Of a stretch of DNA of 64,000 nt, positions 45,452-54,976 are shown piece after piece. A model generated the notes under the pieces. The model saw nothing but the letters and a program-made list of their open reading frames with translations. It was not told where the DNA came from and made no database searches. The DNA is from Endozoicomonas sp965261315 (GTDB lineage Bacteria > Pseudomonadota > Gammaproteobacteria > Pseudomonadales > Endozoicomonadaceae), in NCBI GenBank assembly GCA_965261315.1, contig CBDHDM010000048.1, positions 1 to 64,000 on the forward strand. The letters run 5' to 3'. Position 1 is the first letter of the stretch. Every line of letters starts with the position of its first letter. A program made the translations under genes and the position numbers.

Positions 45452-46321
45452 TTAGAATTTATAGGTGACAGCGAAGTAATGGCTGGCTCCTGAAGATTTG
45501 ATCGGCCCTGCTGCAGAACCAAAGGCAAGAGTATTGTTTTTGACCAGATAAATATCAGAGTAAAGCTTCAGCCCATAGCCCAGGGAAAATTTGTCAAAGT
45601 GCCAGTAGAGACCGTTGAACATCGCGCCGCCATGCTTGGCTTGTGGGTTGCCAGCAAAGGTATCTTTGGCGCCAAACTGATAGTCGATATACCCCTGATA
45701 GGAGAGAAAACTGCCATTATCAAACGTGTAAAATGGGGTAAACCAGTTGGTCGATATCTGCAGGCCATTCCAGTCTTTTTTGTTCAGGTCGTATAGGCCA
45801 TAGAGGTTAAGACCCATTTTTCCAAACCAGGGAACCTGAATATCAGAGCCAATTCCCCAGAATGAGTTATTGGCATCTTCACTGGTTACCCCGACATCAT
45901 TTTCGTCATAGTTTGTGGCACCACCACCTCCCCAGTTAAACAAGGTAGAAAAATAGATGTCAGTAACGGGTCCCCATGGAAGGTTGTTGAACAGATCCTT
46001 AAGAGATAGCCGGGGTGCGAATTTCATAAACATCTTGGGCTGACCCTTCTTATCGCTGTTATCGCGATTGGTCAGGTTGAAGACATCAACATATCCATAT
46101 AGATCCAGAATGCCTGAGCGTCCACCAAATTCCAGCTCCAAATAGTCATGTCCATCATTGGGCGTATTTTTGGGTCTTGGCAGCTCCTTATAGGCATACA
46201 TCAGATTCAGGTTCATCCATTTAAAGTCATTACTGGGCGGGATGCCGTCGTTATAATCTGTGGCAAAAGCTAAGGGGGCAAGTGTGATCATCCAGCATAA
46301 TTTCAGGCAAAGGTGTTTCAC
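45452..46321 (-). CDS. tsx: Tsx-family nucleoside-specific outer-membrane channel, 289 aa
   Basis: A signal peptide (CLKLCWMITLAPLAFA) leads to a 12-strand barrel of the Tsx family. Matching segments are DYLELEFGGRSGILDLYGYVD, FMKFAPRLSLKDL, WGPVTDIYFSTLFNWG and the final HYFAVTYKF ending in Phe. It admits nucleosides and deoxynucleosides across the outer membrane, feeding the deo pathway encoded elsewhere in the window. Start is GTG at 46319-46321, with GGAG upstream. It is preceded by a TrmB-type regulator gene on the same strand. Confidence 0.85.
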   Translation of the reverse strand: MKHLCLKLCWMITLAPLAFATDYNDGIPPSNDFKWMNLNLMYAYKELPRPKNTPNDGHDYLELEFGGRSGILDLYGYVDVFNLTNRDNSDKKGQPKMFMKFAPRLSLKDLFNNLPWGPVTDIYFSTLFNWGGGGATNYDENDVGVTSEDANNSFWGIGSDIQVPWFGKMGLNLYGLYDLNKKDWNGLQISTNWFTPFYTFDNGSFLSYQGYIDYQFGAKDTFAGNPQAKHGGAMFNGLYWHFDKFSLGYGLKLYSDIYLVKNNTLAFGSAAGPIKSSGASHYFAVTYKF

Positions 46322-46469
46322 GATCAGACTCCGTTTCCGGCTTAACAGGTGTGTAGATATGAGTTAAAAAAATGAAGAAGCGGATTCAGTGAAGCCTGAC
46401 GCGAACACTGATCCAGGTTGCGTCAAGTATAGGAAAGAATGTGACTGTCTTTTGCAGCGGCTTCTGAAA

Positions 46470-47210
46470 TTAAAGAGTGCTCCAGAGCGTCTCAAATATA
46501 ATTTGTTGGGCTGCAGCAATTTCAGGGGAGTCCAGTACGACGGCTACAGGGTAATTTCTGGAACCCAGTGAAATCATCGCTACTTTGGGTGGGTAAATAG
46601 CAATATAGCTGGCATCCATTCGGCCTTTGGCGTCAATCCACTTGCGCTCAGAAAGCTCAGCATCTTCGCCTCCGTCACCAATGGCAATAACCCGAACCTT
46701 AATGTTCTTTCGGATACGCTGCTGTGTGTAGTTGGGAAAAGGGCGGTAAAGATGTTGTCGAATCAACTTGGAGGAGAACACACTGTACTCCCGCTCTTTC
46801 TGCTGAGCCACCGTATTGAGAATATCTTTGAGAACAAACTCAATACCGCTATCACCTTCATAAAAACGGACGTTTCCCGCACTGAAGTCCGGTTTGAGGT
46901 GATTCAGCTGTGGGATCAGTCGGATCTTCATCTCTTCAATAGTCGCCTCCAGTGACTGGCGCTTTTCTTCTGCCAGTTCGAGGAGCTTTTCTGGTGCCTC
47001 AGCCGAGAATATACGGCGCTTGCCTTTGGGGAAGTAGCTGACAACACCTTTGCCCGCCAGATCTTTCAATGTTTCATAGGTGGTACCGCGGTTGATGCCG
47101 GTTTGAGCTGCAATATCCCGAATGGAGGCGGATCCAAGTTTCAAAAGAGCCAGATAAGTACTGATTTCCCGCTGGTTAAGGCCCAGGTTTTCCAGAGTAT
47201 CAAGATTCAT
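46470..47210 (-). CDS. TrmB-family transcriptional regulator, 246 aa
   Basis: The N-terminal winged helix LEKLGL-like segment (ENLGLNQREISTYLALLKLG) with RDIAAQTGINRGTTYETLKD is the TrmB DNA-binding domain, followed by a coiled-coil linker and a C-terminal ligand domain (SVFSSKLIRQHLYRPFPNYT). TrmB members mostly regulate sugar or nucleoside uptake and are commonest in archaea. It is upstream of tsx on the same strand with a 150-bp gap, so control of tsx is plausible but not shown. Confidence 0.82.
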   Translation of the reverse strand: MNLDTLENLGLNQREISTYLALLKLGSASIRDIAAQTGINRGTTYETLKDLAGKGVVSYFPKGKRRIFSAEAPEKLLELAEEKRQSLEATIEEMKIRLIPQLNHLKPDFSAGNVRFYEGDSGIEFVLKDILNTVAQQKEREYSVFSSKLIRQHLYRPFPNYTQQRIRKNIKVRVIAIGDGGEDAELSERKWIDAKGRMDASYIAIYPPKVAMISLGSRNYPVAVVLDSPEIAAAQQIIFETLWSTL

Positions 47211-47593
47211 GATCAGGGTTTTGTGATATTCGAAATACCTAGAATAAACGGCTGGAGGGAATTGTGCGACAGCTTATTGTCAATAAATTAATGACAAACG
47301 GGGTTGTCTTTTCATGTCCTGAAGATATCCTAATGAGCGATATTAGGTTTTTTGACGTTCAGGCGCGGTAAATCCACCACAGCAGTATGCTGTTAGATAA
47401 GCCTGAGTGGCATGGCATTCCTGACAATTCCGGAAAACATGATTCACTGTCCTGGTAATTTTCCCCTGACGAAAGTTCTGTTTTATCAGGCCTGAGGCTT
47501 GATATTTCTTTTGTTTTTGCCTTACCAGACGACACAGTTAAGAAGTAAAAGCCTGATTTTTTATAACAGGCGCCTTTTTACACAGAGGCTACC
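47211..47593. other. intergenic stretch with a terminator-like hairpin just before glmU
   Basis: This is the divergent region between the TrmB gene and glmU. A short stem GCCTG (47551-47555) with CAGGC (47567-47571), followed by GCCTTTTT, looks like a weak terminator or attenuator about 20 bases before the glmU ATG. No promoter is certain and no other gene is visible. Confidence 0.45.
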
Positions 47594-48970
47594 ATGAGAG
47601 CTGATATTGTTATTCTTGCTGCCGGGCAGGGCAGCCGTATGAAATCCAGCCTGCCGAAGGTGCTTCATCGCATTGCTGGCAAGCCCATGCTGGAGCACGT
47701 CATCCTCAGTGCCCAGCATACCCAGAGAAAAGTAGGTGATGGAAAGATCCATGTGGTGATTGGCCACGGGGCAGAGCAGGTAAAAGCTGAGCTGGGGCAT
47801 TACGATCTGAACTGGGTCGTACAGGAAGAGCAACTGGGCACTGGCCATGCGGTTCAGCAGGCTCTGCCGGGCTGCAAAGGTGCTGATGTTGTGCTGGTTC
47901 TCTATGGTGATGTTCCCCTGATTCACTCTTCTTCCTTACAGTCACTTCTGGCGGCCAGTAATGGTGAGCGCCTGGGGCTGCTGACCATCAACCTGGCCAA
48001 CCCTTCTGGCTATGGCCGTATTATCCGTGATGGTTTTGGCAACATTCAGGCCATTGTTGAAGATAAGGATGCAACGCCTGAACAGCTGGCTATTAATGAA
48101 GTGAATACCGGCATAATGGCCATTCCCGGCAATAAATTGAGCCGCTGGGTCAATGGCCTTAACAATGAAAATGTCCAGCATGAGTTCTATCTGACAGACA
48201 TCGTCTCTATGGCTGTGACAGAGGATACTTCGGTTATTCATGTTCAGCCACGGATTCCCATTGAAGTCGAAGGTGTCAACAGCCGCGTTCAGTTGATGGA
48301 GCTGGAACGGGCCCGCCAGCAACAGCTGGCAAACAACCTGATGGTGAATGGCGTCACTATCATTGATCCGCGACGCTTGGATATCCGTGGCGATGTGAAA
48401 GTCGGTCAGGATATCACTCTGGATATCAATGTCGTTCTGGAAGGCAATGTTCAACTGGCAGACAACGTTTACATCGAACCGGGCTGTGTTATTCGCAACT
48501 CAATTATTGGTGAAGGCGCCATTATCAAGGCTCACTCCATTCTGGAAGATGCCGTTGTCGCTGCAGGCTGTGAAGTTGGGCCATTTGCACGCCTGAGGCC
48601 GGGGACTGAGCTTCAGGAAAAAGCCCGGGTTGGTAACTTTGTTGAAATCAAGAAAACCGTCATTGGTAAAGGCAGTAAGGTCAATCACCTCAGCTATGTG
48701 GGTGACTCCCGGATCGGTGAAGGGGTGAATGTCGGCGCCGGTACCATCACCTGCAATTACGACGGTGTTAATAAATTCAAAACCATTATTGGGGATGGTG
48801 CTTTTATTGGCAGTAACAGCTCGCTGGTTGCGCCGGTGACTATCGGTTGCGGTGCAACGATTGGGGCTGGCTCCACCATTACCAAGGATATCCCCGACGA
48901 ACAGCTGGCCATTGCCCGTGGCAAACAACGCAATATTGAAGGCTGGCAACGCCCGGTAAAAGAAGACTGA
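47594..48970 (+). CDS. glmU: bifunctional GlcN-1-P acetyltransferase / GlcNAc-1-P uridyltransferase
   Basis: GlmU makes UDP-GlcNAc for peptidoglycan and LPS in the cytoplasm. The uridyltransferase half begins with IVILAAGQGSRMKSSLPKVL (nucleotide-binding loop), and LYGDVPLIHSSSL carries the metal Asp. The left-handed helix half has hexapeptide repeats and the catalytic stretch ARLRPGTELQEKARVGNFVE, ending with LAIARGKQRNIEGW. 458 aa matches the family (E. coli 456). It lies upstream of glmS, but with an acetyltransferase gene in between. Confidence 0.97.
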   Translation: MRADIVILAAGQGSRMKSSLPKVLHRIAGKPMLEHVILSAQHTQRKVGDGKIHVVIGHGAEQVKAELGHYDLNWVVQEEQLGTGHAVQQALPGCKGADVVLVLYGDVPLIHSSSLQSLLAASNGERLGLLTINLANPSGYGRIIRDGFGNIQAIVEDKDATPEQLAINEVNTGIMAIPGNKLSRWVNGLNNENVQHEFYLTDIVSMAVTEDTSVIHVQPRIPIEVEGVNSRVQLMELERARQQQLANNLMVNGVTIIDPRRLDIRGDVKVGQDITLDINVVLEGNVQLADNVYIEPGCVIRNSIIGEGAIIKAHSILEDAVVAAGCEVGPFARLRPGTELQEKARVGNFVEIKKTVIGKGSKVNHLSYVGDSRIGEGVNVGAGTITCNYDGVNKFKTIIGDGAFIGSNSSLVAPVTIGCGATIGAGSTITKDIPDEQLAIARGKQRNIEGWQRPVKED

Positions 48971-48976
48971 GTGCTA

Positions 48977-49647
48977 ATGAACGTGTTCAGTAACTGGCTT
49001 GAAGGCCAGACTATCAAAGATCATATCACCAACCCCAATATTGAGGTGGGTGATTATTCTTACTACTCCGGTTACTACCACGGCCGGTCTTTTGAAGATT
49101 GTGCGGTTCGCTATTTACTGGGCGATGCACCCACCCGGGAAGTCTGGGAAAGCGGGCGTTATCCGGATATTGATAAACTGATCATCGGCAAATTCTGTTC
49201 AATTGCCTCTGGGGCCACCTTTATGCTGGCAGGTAACCAGGGGCATCGAATCGACTGGATTTCTGCATTCCCTTTTTCCGATGAGTTTGGGGAGGGTGTG
49301 CAGGATGGTTTTCAGCGTGCCGGGGATACGGTGGTTGGCCATGATGTCTGGATTGGCACTGAAGCGATGATTATGCCCGGTGTGCAGATTGGTAATGGTG
49401 CCGTTATTGGTGCCCGAGCCGTGATTACCAAAGCAGTGGCACCTTATACCATCGTTGTGGGAAACAACCAGGTTGTGAAAAAGCGTTTTGATGAATCAGC
49501 CATTGATGTTCTTCAGTCTATTCAATGGTGGGACTGGTCTATCGATCAGCTTAAGGAGGCCATGCCATTTTGTGCAGTGGTGATATTCCGGGTCTTAAGC
49601 AATTTTACGTGGCGAATATAGCGTCATCATCAGATATGAGGGATTAA
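48977..49647 (+). pseudogene. CatB/Vat-type hexapeptide acetyltransferase, frameshifted near the 3' end
   Basis: The product is a xenobiotic acetyltransferase of the CatB (chloramphenicol/streptogramin) group. Signature segments are NPNIEVGDYSYYSGYYHGRS, IGKFCSIASGATFMLAGNQG, DWISAFPF and VVGHDVWIGTEAMIMPGVQIG, with the catalytic-region His of GHR. The native C-terminus should read MPFLCSGDIPGL, but after ATGCCATTTTGTG the frame is lost, giving a wrong 15-residue tail ending at 49621. Restoring one T would extend it to the TAA at 49645-49647, five bases before glmS. A truncated protein may still fold. Substrate unknown. Confidence 0.75.
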
Positions 49648-49651
49648 TTCT

Positions 49652-51484
49652 ATGTGTGGCATTGTTGGCGCGGTAGCGCAAAGAGATGTGGCTGATATTC
49701 TGCTGGAAGGGCTTCGTCGTCTGGAGTACCGGGGGTATGACTCAGCGGGTGTGGCCATCATTCATCCCAATGGCCAGCTCCAGAGAGAAAGACGCACAGG
49801 CAAGGTGTCCGAGTTGGTGGATGCCATCGCTCAAAAGCCATTGTCTGGTGGTACCGGTATTGCCCATACCCGCTGGGCAACCCATGGTGAACCCAATGAG
49901 CGTAATGCCCACCCACACGTATCCGATGATCATATTGCCGTTGTGCATAACGGTATTATTGAGAACCATGAAGCGCTGAGAGATTTTCTTCAGGGGGAAG
50001 GGTTTGTATTTACCTCAGAGACTGACACTGAAGTTATCGCCCATCTGGTTAGTCATGAACAGAAAAGCAGTGACTCTCTGCTGGTTGCTGTGCAGAAAGC
50101 TGTAACCCAGTTGGAGGGAGCCTACGGAATGGTTGTGATGGACTGCAATGACAATGAACGACTAATTGTCGCTCGTTCTGGCAGCCCTCTGGTAATCGGT
50201 CTTGGCATTGGTGAGCACTTTATTGCTTCTGATCAGCTGGCGCTGTTCCCGGTGACTCGTCGCTTTATGTTCCTGGAAGAGGGTGACGTCGCAGAAGTCA
50301 CCCGTACCCAGATTAATGTCCTGGATTCTACCGGTAATCCTGTCGAACGAGACGCTAAAGAGAGTGACGTTGAACATGATGCGGGGGATAAAGGTCCTTA
50401 TCGCCATTACATGTTGAAAGAGATTCACGAACAGCCGGAAGCCATTGCCAATACGCTGGAAGGCCGACTGGGTGAGCATCAGCTCAATCTCGATATTCTT
50501 GGCAAAGAAGGTCAGGAAATTCTCAATAAAACCCGAGCAGTACAGATTGTTGCCTGTGGCACCAGCTATCATGCGGCGATGGTGGCGCGCTACTGGTTTG
50601 AGGAACTGGCGGGCATTCCCTGCCGGGTTGAGATTGCCTCCGAGTTTCGCTATCGAAAATTCTTTGTGCCGGAGGACTGCCTGTTTGTCACCATTTCCCA
50701 GTCCGGTGAAACTGCAGATACGCTGGCTGCATTAAAGCTGGCCAAAGAGCTTGGCTATATGGCTTCTCTGAGTATCTGCAATGTCCCCGGCTCTTCCATG
50801 GTGCGTGAGTCAGACATTGCCCTGATGACCCGTGCCGGTGCCGAGATTGGTGTGGCCTCTACCAAGGCATTCACCACACAGTTAGCTGCACTGCTGATGC
50901 TGGTGACTGCCATTGGCCGTCATACGGGTATGACACCTGAGCAGGAATCACATGTCGTCTCCTCATTGCGAAACCTGCCGCATATTCTCAAGAATACGCT
51001 GGCTCTGAGTGATGATATTGAAGCCATGGCAGAAGCCTTTGCTGATAAGCATCACAGTTTGTTCCTTGGCCGTGGCACCCAGTACCCTATTGCCATGGAA
51101 GGGGCGCTGAAGCTCAAAGAGATTTCCTATATCCATGCGGAAGCTTATGCTGCTGGTGAATTGAAACATGGCCCTTTGGCACTGATCGATAACGATATGC
51201 CGGTGATTGTGGTTGCACCGAACAATGACCTGCTGGAAAAACTGAAATCCAATATGGAGGAGGTGAGAGCCAGAGGTGGACAGCTGTTTGTGTTCGCTGA
51301 CAAGCAGGCCAGGCTGAAAAATGGTGACGGTGTGAATGTGTTGCCGGTGGAGGAAGCGCCTGAGATTATTGCGCCTATTCTTTATACCATTCCCCTTCAG
51401 CTACTTTCCTACTATGTGGCAATTATTAAGGGAACGGATGTTGATCAGCCACGCAACCTGGCTAAGTCAGTGACTGTGGAGTAA
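49652..51484 (+). CDS. glmS: glutamine--fructose-6-phosphate aminotransferase (isomerizing)
   Basis: GlmS makes glucosamine-6-phosphate from fructose-6-phosphate and glutamine, the first step of the hexosamine pathway. The Ntn glutaminase begins CGIVGAVAQRDV with Cys2 as nucleophile, followed by LRRLEYRGYDSAGVAI and HTRWATHGEPNERNAHPH. Two SIS domains follow, with VACGTSYHAAMVARYW, TISQSGETADTLAALK and STKAFTTQL, ending DQPRNLAKSVTVE. 610 aa is full length (E. coli 609). It is followed by a strong terminator. Confidence 0.97.
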   Translation: MCGIVGAVAQRDVADILLEGLRRLEYRGYDSAGVAIIHPNGQLQRERRTGKVSELVDAIAQKPLSGGTGIAHTRWATHGEPNERNAHPHVSDDHIAVVHNGIIENHEALRDFLQGEGFVFTSETDTEVIAHLVSHEQKSSDSLLVAVQKAVTQLEGAYGMVVMDCNDNERLIVARSGSPLVIGLGIGEHFIASDQLALFPVTRRFMFLEEGDVAEVTRTQINVLDSTGNPVERDAKESDVEHDAGDKGPYRHYMLKEIHEQPEAIANTLEGRLGEHQLNLDILGKEGQEILNKTRAVQIVACGTSYHAAMVARYWFEELAGIPCRVEIASEFRYRKFFVPEDCLFVTISQSGETADTLAALKLAKELGYMASLSICNVPGSSMVRESDIALMTRAGAEIGVASTKAFTTQLAALLMLVTAIGRHTGMTPEQESHVVSSLRNLPHILKNTLALSDDIEAMAEAFADKHHSLFLGRGTQYPIAMEGALKLKEISYIHAEAYAAGELKHGPLALIDNDMPVIVVAPNNDLLEKLKSNMEEVRARGGQLFVFADKQARLKNGDGVNVLPVEEAPEIIAPILYTIPLQLLSYYVAIIKGTDVDQPRNLAKSVTVE

Positions 51485-51886
51485 TAAATCTTGTCAGCCA
51501 CCGGCTTTTTGTCGGTAAGTAATAAAGTTGGAAACTAAAACCGCCCAGAGTTATCCCGATGCTTCGGGGTAAAGCTGGGCGGTTTTTGTTATGGTAAAAA
51601 ACAGTACGGTCACCCAGAGGCAAAGAACCGGCGATGGATAAATAAAGGCGGGGATCAGGTCGAGGCAAAGAGTACAAACCTTGGTTAACCGTCGGAGACC
51701 TCCCATCAGAGGGGCGCTCTCATCGTATCTTTGGTCACAAATCACTCCGAACCCATCATCTTTTATCTGATCTTGAACTCGCTGTCTTTCTGCTGCTTGA
51801 ATGGTCTACAAAACAACAGAAATCAGAGAACAATTTCCTCTTCGCTTGGAAGACATCAATTCTCTTGCAGCTGAGGCAGGTATTGC
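51485..51886. other. intergenic stretch between glmS and a LysR gene
   Basis: The terminator at 51537-51588 is listed separately. An imperfect CCACCGGC...GTCGGT hairpin lies at about 51499-51516. Beyond 51600 only short frames occur; one beginning ATG at 51803 runs into the LysR 3' end and has no support. Confidence 0.5.
51537..51588 (+). terminator. intrinsic terminator after glmS
   Basis: AACCGCCCAG (51539-51548) pairs with CTGGGCGGTT (51575-51584), followed by TTT, with an inner hairpin TCCCGA-TGC-TTCGGGG. It is a strong stem in the expected position 55 bp after the glmS stop. Confidence 0.88.
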
Positions 51887-52789
51887 CTACCCAGCCCTTG
51901 CAAACCACGCTTCAATAAACGCCAGAAAAAGCTTGAGCTTCCGGGTCATGAACCGGCGGTCTGTGTAAACTGCAAACATCTCCATGCTGCCAAAATGGTA
52001 TTCAGGCATTATCCGGATCAACCGTCCGCTTTGCAGCTCTTCCTGAACATCTATTTCTGCCATACGGGCGATGCCCAGGCCTTCCAACAAGAACTGTCGT
52101 CTGGCCATTGAGTTGTCAGTGACAATATCCCCTTGAATATCCACCTGAATTATTTTTTCACCATCCCCTACTTTGAGGTGGTTCACCTGCTTGCCAAAGC
52201 TATAAATAATCCAGTTATGTCCCGTCAGGTCTTCAGGTTGACTCGGCATTTCATGTTGCTCAAGATATTCCGCTGTCGCGCACAGGATGAACGGACATTG
52301 AACAACTGAGCGAGCAACCAGTGCACTGGACGATAATGGACCAGGACGAAAGGCGACATCAATATTATCCGCAACCAGTTCCTTCAACTGATCACTCATA
52401 ATCAGCTCAATCCCGACCTTGGGGTACAGTCGTTTAAAAGCGGCAATTGCGGGAGTGATGTGACGGCTGCCGAAATTCGCCGAACAGGTCACCTTCAATG
52501 TACCCACCGGCTCTCCCTGCAGTTCAGCGATACGTTCTTCAGCGGTGTGGATTTCTGCCTGCACTTTCTGACAGCTGTAATAATACTCCCGCCCCACTTC
52601 AGTCAGGCTAAACTTTCGGGTGCTGCGATTTAATAACTTAATGCCCAGGCGTTCCTCCAGCTGCCGGATTTTCAAACTGACAGCGGCTTTTGATACCCCA
52701 AGCTGACGGGCTGCGGCAGTAAAACTCCCCTGGTGCACGACAGTGGCAAATACCAGCATTGATTCAACAGTACGACTCATAATGCTCAT
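51887..52789 (-). CDS. LysR-family transcriptional regulator, 300 aa
   Basis: The DNA-binding domain reads GSFTAAARQLGVSKAAVSLK and LEERLGIKLLNRSTRKFSLT, typical of the AaeR/DmlR-like subgroup of LysR regulators. The effector domain follows, with LKVTCSANFGSRHITPAIA. It is divergent from the aldo/keto reductase gene, separated by 103 bp, so that gene is its likely target. The ligand is unknown. Confidence 0.9.
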   Translation of the reverse strand: MSIMSRTVESMLVFATVVHQGSFTAAARQLGVSKAAVSLKIRQLEERLGIKLLNRSTRKFSLTEVGREYYYSCQKVQAEIHTAEERIAELQGEPVGTLKVTCSANFGSRHITPAIAAFKRLYPKVGIELIMSDQLKELVADNIDVAFRPGPLSSSALVARSVVQCPFILCATAEYLEQHEMPSQPEDLTGHNWIIYSFGKQVNHLKVGDGEKIIQVDIQGDIVTDNSMARRQFLLEGLGIARMAEIDVQEELQSGRLIRIMPEYHFGSMEMFAVYTDRRFMTRKLKLFLAFIEAWFARAG

Positions 52790-52892
52790 TGTTTAAATTT
52801 ACTGAACAGTGTTATAGCAAAAAGCGGTATTTACTAACAATAAGCAGAATCTATAATCCGTCGGGTGTTCAATTGACGGATGGTGAATACCG

Positions 52893-53870
52893 ATGAAATC
52901 GAGACAATTAGGTCAACAGGGTTTTGATGTCAGCGAAGTAGGCCTTGGCTGCTGGCAGCTTGGTAGTGACTGGGGCGCTGTCTCTGAAGAGTCCAGTCTC
53001 GCTATTCTCGCAGCAGCAGTGGACAACGGCGTCACTTTTCTTGATACCGCTGACGTTTATGGCAACGGCCTGAGCGAAACAATCATTGGTCAATTTCTTC
53101 GTCAATGCCAGAACCCTGTCAAGGTAGCCACCAAGTTTGGTCGCAAAGACGGCATGTTTCCAAACGGCTATACAGAAGAGGCCCTGCGTCGTGCCACTGG
53201 AGGTTCGCTGGAACGTCTTGACGTTGATTCGCTGGATCTGGTGCAACTCCACTGCATACCAACCGAAGTGTTGCGCAAAGGTGATGTATTTGACTGGCTT
53301 CGTCGTCTGCAACAGGATGGCCTGATTCAACAGTTCGGTGCCAGTGTTGAGAGTGTTGAAGAGGGGCTGATCTGTCTGCAACAGGAAGGTCTCCTGTCAT
53401 TGCAGGTGATTTTCAACCTGTTCCGGCAAAAACTGGCAACAGAGTTGTTGCCACAGGCTGAAGAAAAAGGGGTTGGCATTATTGTGCGACTGCCGTTAGC
53501 CAGTGGTCTTCTGTCGGGTAAATACACCAAAGCGACCAGGTTCCCGGAAGATGACCACCGTAATTACAATCGTAACGGTGAGTTTTTTAACGTGGGTGAA
53601 ACCTTTGCCGGGCTGCCCTTTGAAAAAGGGGTGGAACTTGCGGACCAGCTGAAAGGGTATCTGCCCGAGGGCATGAACCTGGCCCAGATGGCGATGCGCT
53701 GGATTCTTGACCATAAAGCCGTTTCCACCATTATTCCTGGAGCCAGTACACCGGAGCAAGCCGCAAGAAACGCCAGAATTTCAGAAATATCTCTGCCTGA
53801 GTCTTTGATGCAGTCTCTTTATGAGTTTTACGCTTCTGAAGTGCAACAGCATATTCGCGGACCTTATTAA
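52893..53870 (+). CDS. aldo/keto reductase family protein, 325 aa
   Basis: A (beta/alpha)8 NADPH-dependent oxidoreductase. DVSEVGLGCWQLGSDWG at the start, NGVTFLDTADVYGNGLSE with the catalytic Asp and Tyr, VKVATKFGRKDG with the catalytic Lys region, and VSTIIPGASTPEQAARNAR for the cofactor are all typical. It reduces carbonyl compounds; the substrate is not evident. It is transcribed divergently from a LysR gene that probably controls it. Confidence 0.9.
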   Translation: MKSRQLGQQGFDVSEVGLGCWQLGSDWGAVSEESSLAILAAAVDNGVTFLDTADVYGNGLSETIIGQFLRQCQNPVKVATKFGRKDGMFPNGYTEEALRRATGGSLERLDVDSLDLVQLHCIPTEVLRKGDVFDWLRRLQQDGLIQQFGASVESVEEGLICLQQEGLLSLQVIFNLFRQKLATELLPQAEEKGVGIIVRLPLASGLLSGKYTKATRFPEDDHRNYNRNGEFFNVGETFAGLPFEKGVELADQLKGYLPEGMNLAQMAMRWILDHKAVSTIIPGASTPEQAARNARISEISLPESLMQSLYEFYASEVQQHIRGPY

Positions 53871-54034
53871 CCTGGGTTCTGATTTTTCCTGACAGTGAGT
53901 GGGTTCCAGCTCCGGAGCAGGCCCGGAGAGATACGTTGATTGCTGATTTACCGCTGTTATCCGATGTCATTAACGACAGTTTTCCGATGTTTTTACGTTC
54001 AAAATTCTCATCAATTTATTCGAGATCTATACTG

Positions 54035-54571
54035 ATGCAACCGATGATTTCCAGACTCCTGTCCGCCAGCGTGTTGATAATGTCGCTGTTCAGTGTCTTT
54101 TCTGCGCAGGCTGATGAGGCGCAGTCGCAGATTAACCATATTCGGGATACCCTGGAAATTACGAATCTGGTGAACACCTTTACCATCTATCTCGACGAGG
54201 CACAGATTGACAAGTATGCCGATACATTCGCCGAAGGTGGTCGTTTCAAGATTGAAAACGAACAGGGTAAAATCACGATTAATCTGGAAAAGAGCAAACT
54301 GGTCGGCTTTTTTACGCCCCGGTTTGCAGCGTTCAAAAAGAACGGGCAGCAACGCCGCCACCTGTTTACTAACGTGAGCATCGTTAAACAGTCCGATAGA
54401 AATGCCACCGTGATGCTCAACGCTTTGCTGACCAGTACCCAGAACAATACGCTGTCTCTGGTGACCACCATGACCTACGACCTGCAATTGGTGAAAACCA
54501 ACAGTGGTCAGTGGAAGTTTACCGAAGTGGTATCAAAACTGGATCGGGCTCTTGACGCAAAAGTTGATTGA
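54035..54571 (+). CDS. exported SnoaL-like (NTF2-fold) protein, 178 aa
   Basis: From the ATG at 54035 the protein starts with a signal peptide (LLSASVLIMSLFSVFSAQA), giving periplasmic export. The mature part fits the SnoaL_4-like NTF2 fold: INHIRDTLEITNLVNTFTIY, DKYADTFAEGGRF and a central HLFTNVSIVKQSDRNATVM with the typical central His. Such proteins bind small ligands or act as cyclases or hydratases; the activity here is unknown. The frame is open further upstream to 53936 without support. Confidence 0.72.
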   Translation: MQPMISRLLSASVLIMSLFSVFSAQADEAQSQINHIRDTLEITNLVNTFTIYLDEAQIDKYADTFAEGGRFKIENEQGKITINLEKSKLVGFFTPRFAAFKKNGQQRRHLFTNVSIVKQSDRNATVMLNALLTSTQNNTLSLVTTMTYDLQLVKTNSGQWKFTEVVSKLDRALDAKVD

Positions 54572-54574
54572 TCT

Positions 54575-54919
54575 TTGCTGAATGCCACACCATCAGAATC
54601 AATGAAGCTGGTTTCAATCAGTTTCATTGATTCCCCTGAAAAGTGCCTCCCGTTAAAACACAGCTACCGCTGGGAAGCCATCTCGAATGCTGCCGGATTC
54701 TCTGCCGTCCCCAGTGGAGCAAGAACCCGGCGAGATATTTTTATGCCCTTCTGGGGTGGTGGTCGCTACGCTGATTTCTGGACAGCCACGGCAGGTAACG
54801 ATAACGATGCATGGATCAGAAGTCTGGTCTGGAGTCCCTGGCATCCGGGTACCAATCAGATTTTCAGAGATAAACTGAGCAAGGAGTATGGCTACTCTAT
54901 TCGCTGTGTGCAGGACTGA
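54575..54919 (+). pseudogene. C-terminal part of a FISUMP-type domain protein
   Basis: The frame holds SNAAGFSAVPSGAR, YADFWTATAGNDNDAWIRSL and YGYSIRCVQD, the conserved end of the Fibrobacter succinogenes major paralogous domain found in secreted or lipidated proteins. The N-terminal half with signal sequence is missing and no good start exists (TTG at 54575). It is therefore read as a 5'-truncated remnant. Confidence 0.5.
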
Positions 54920-54976
54920 CTCTTTTTTCACGCTTAACCGGTTATTTTTTCACATACGCAATAAAAGGGTTATTGA

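Noticed and set aside
51803..51961. Short plus-strand frame running into the LysR gene
   Set aside because: It overlaps the end of a clear gene on the other strand and has no supporting signal.
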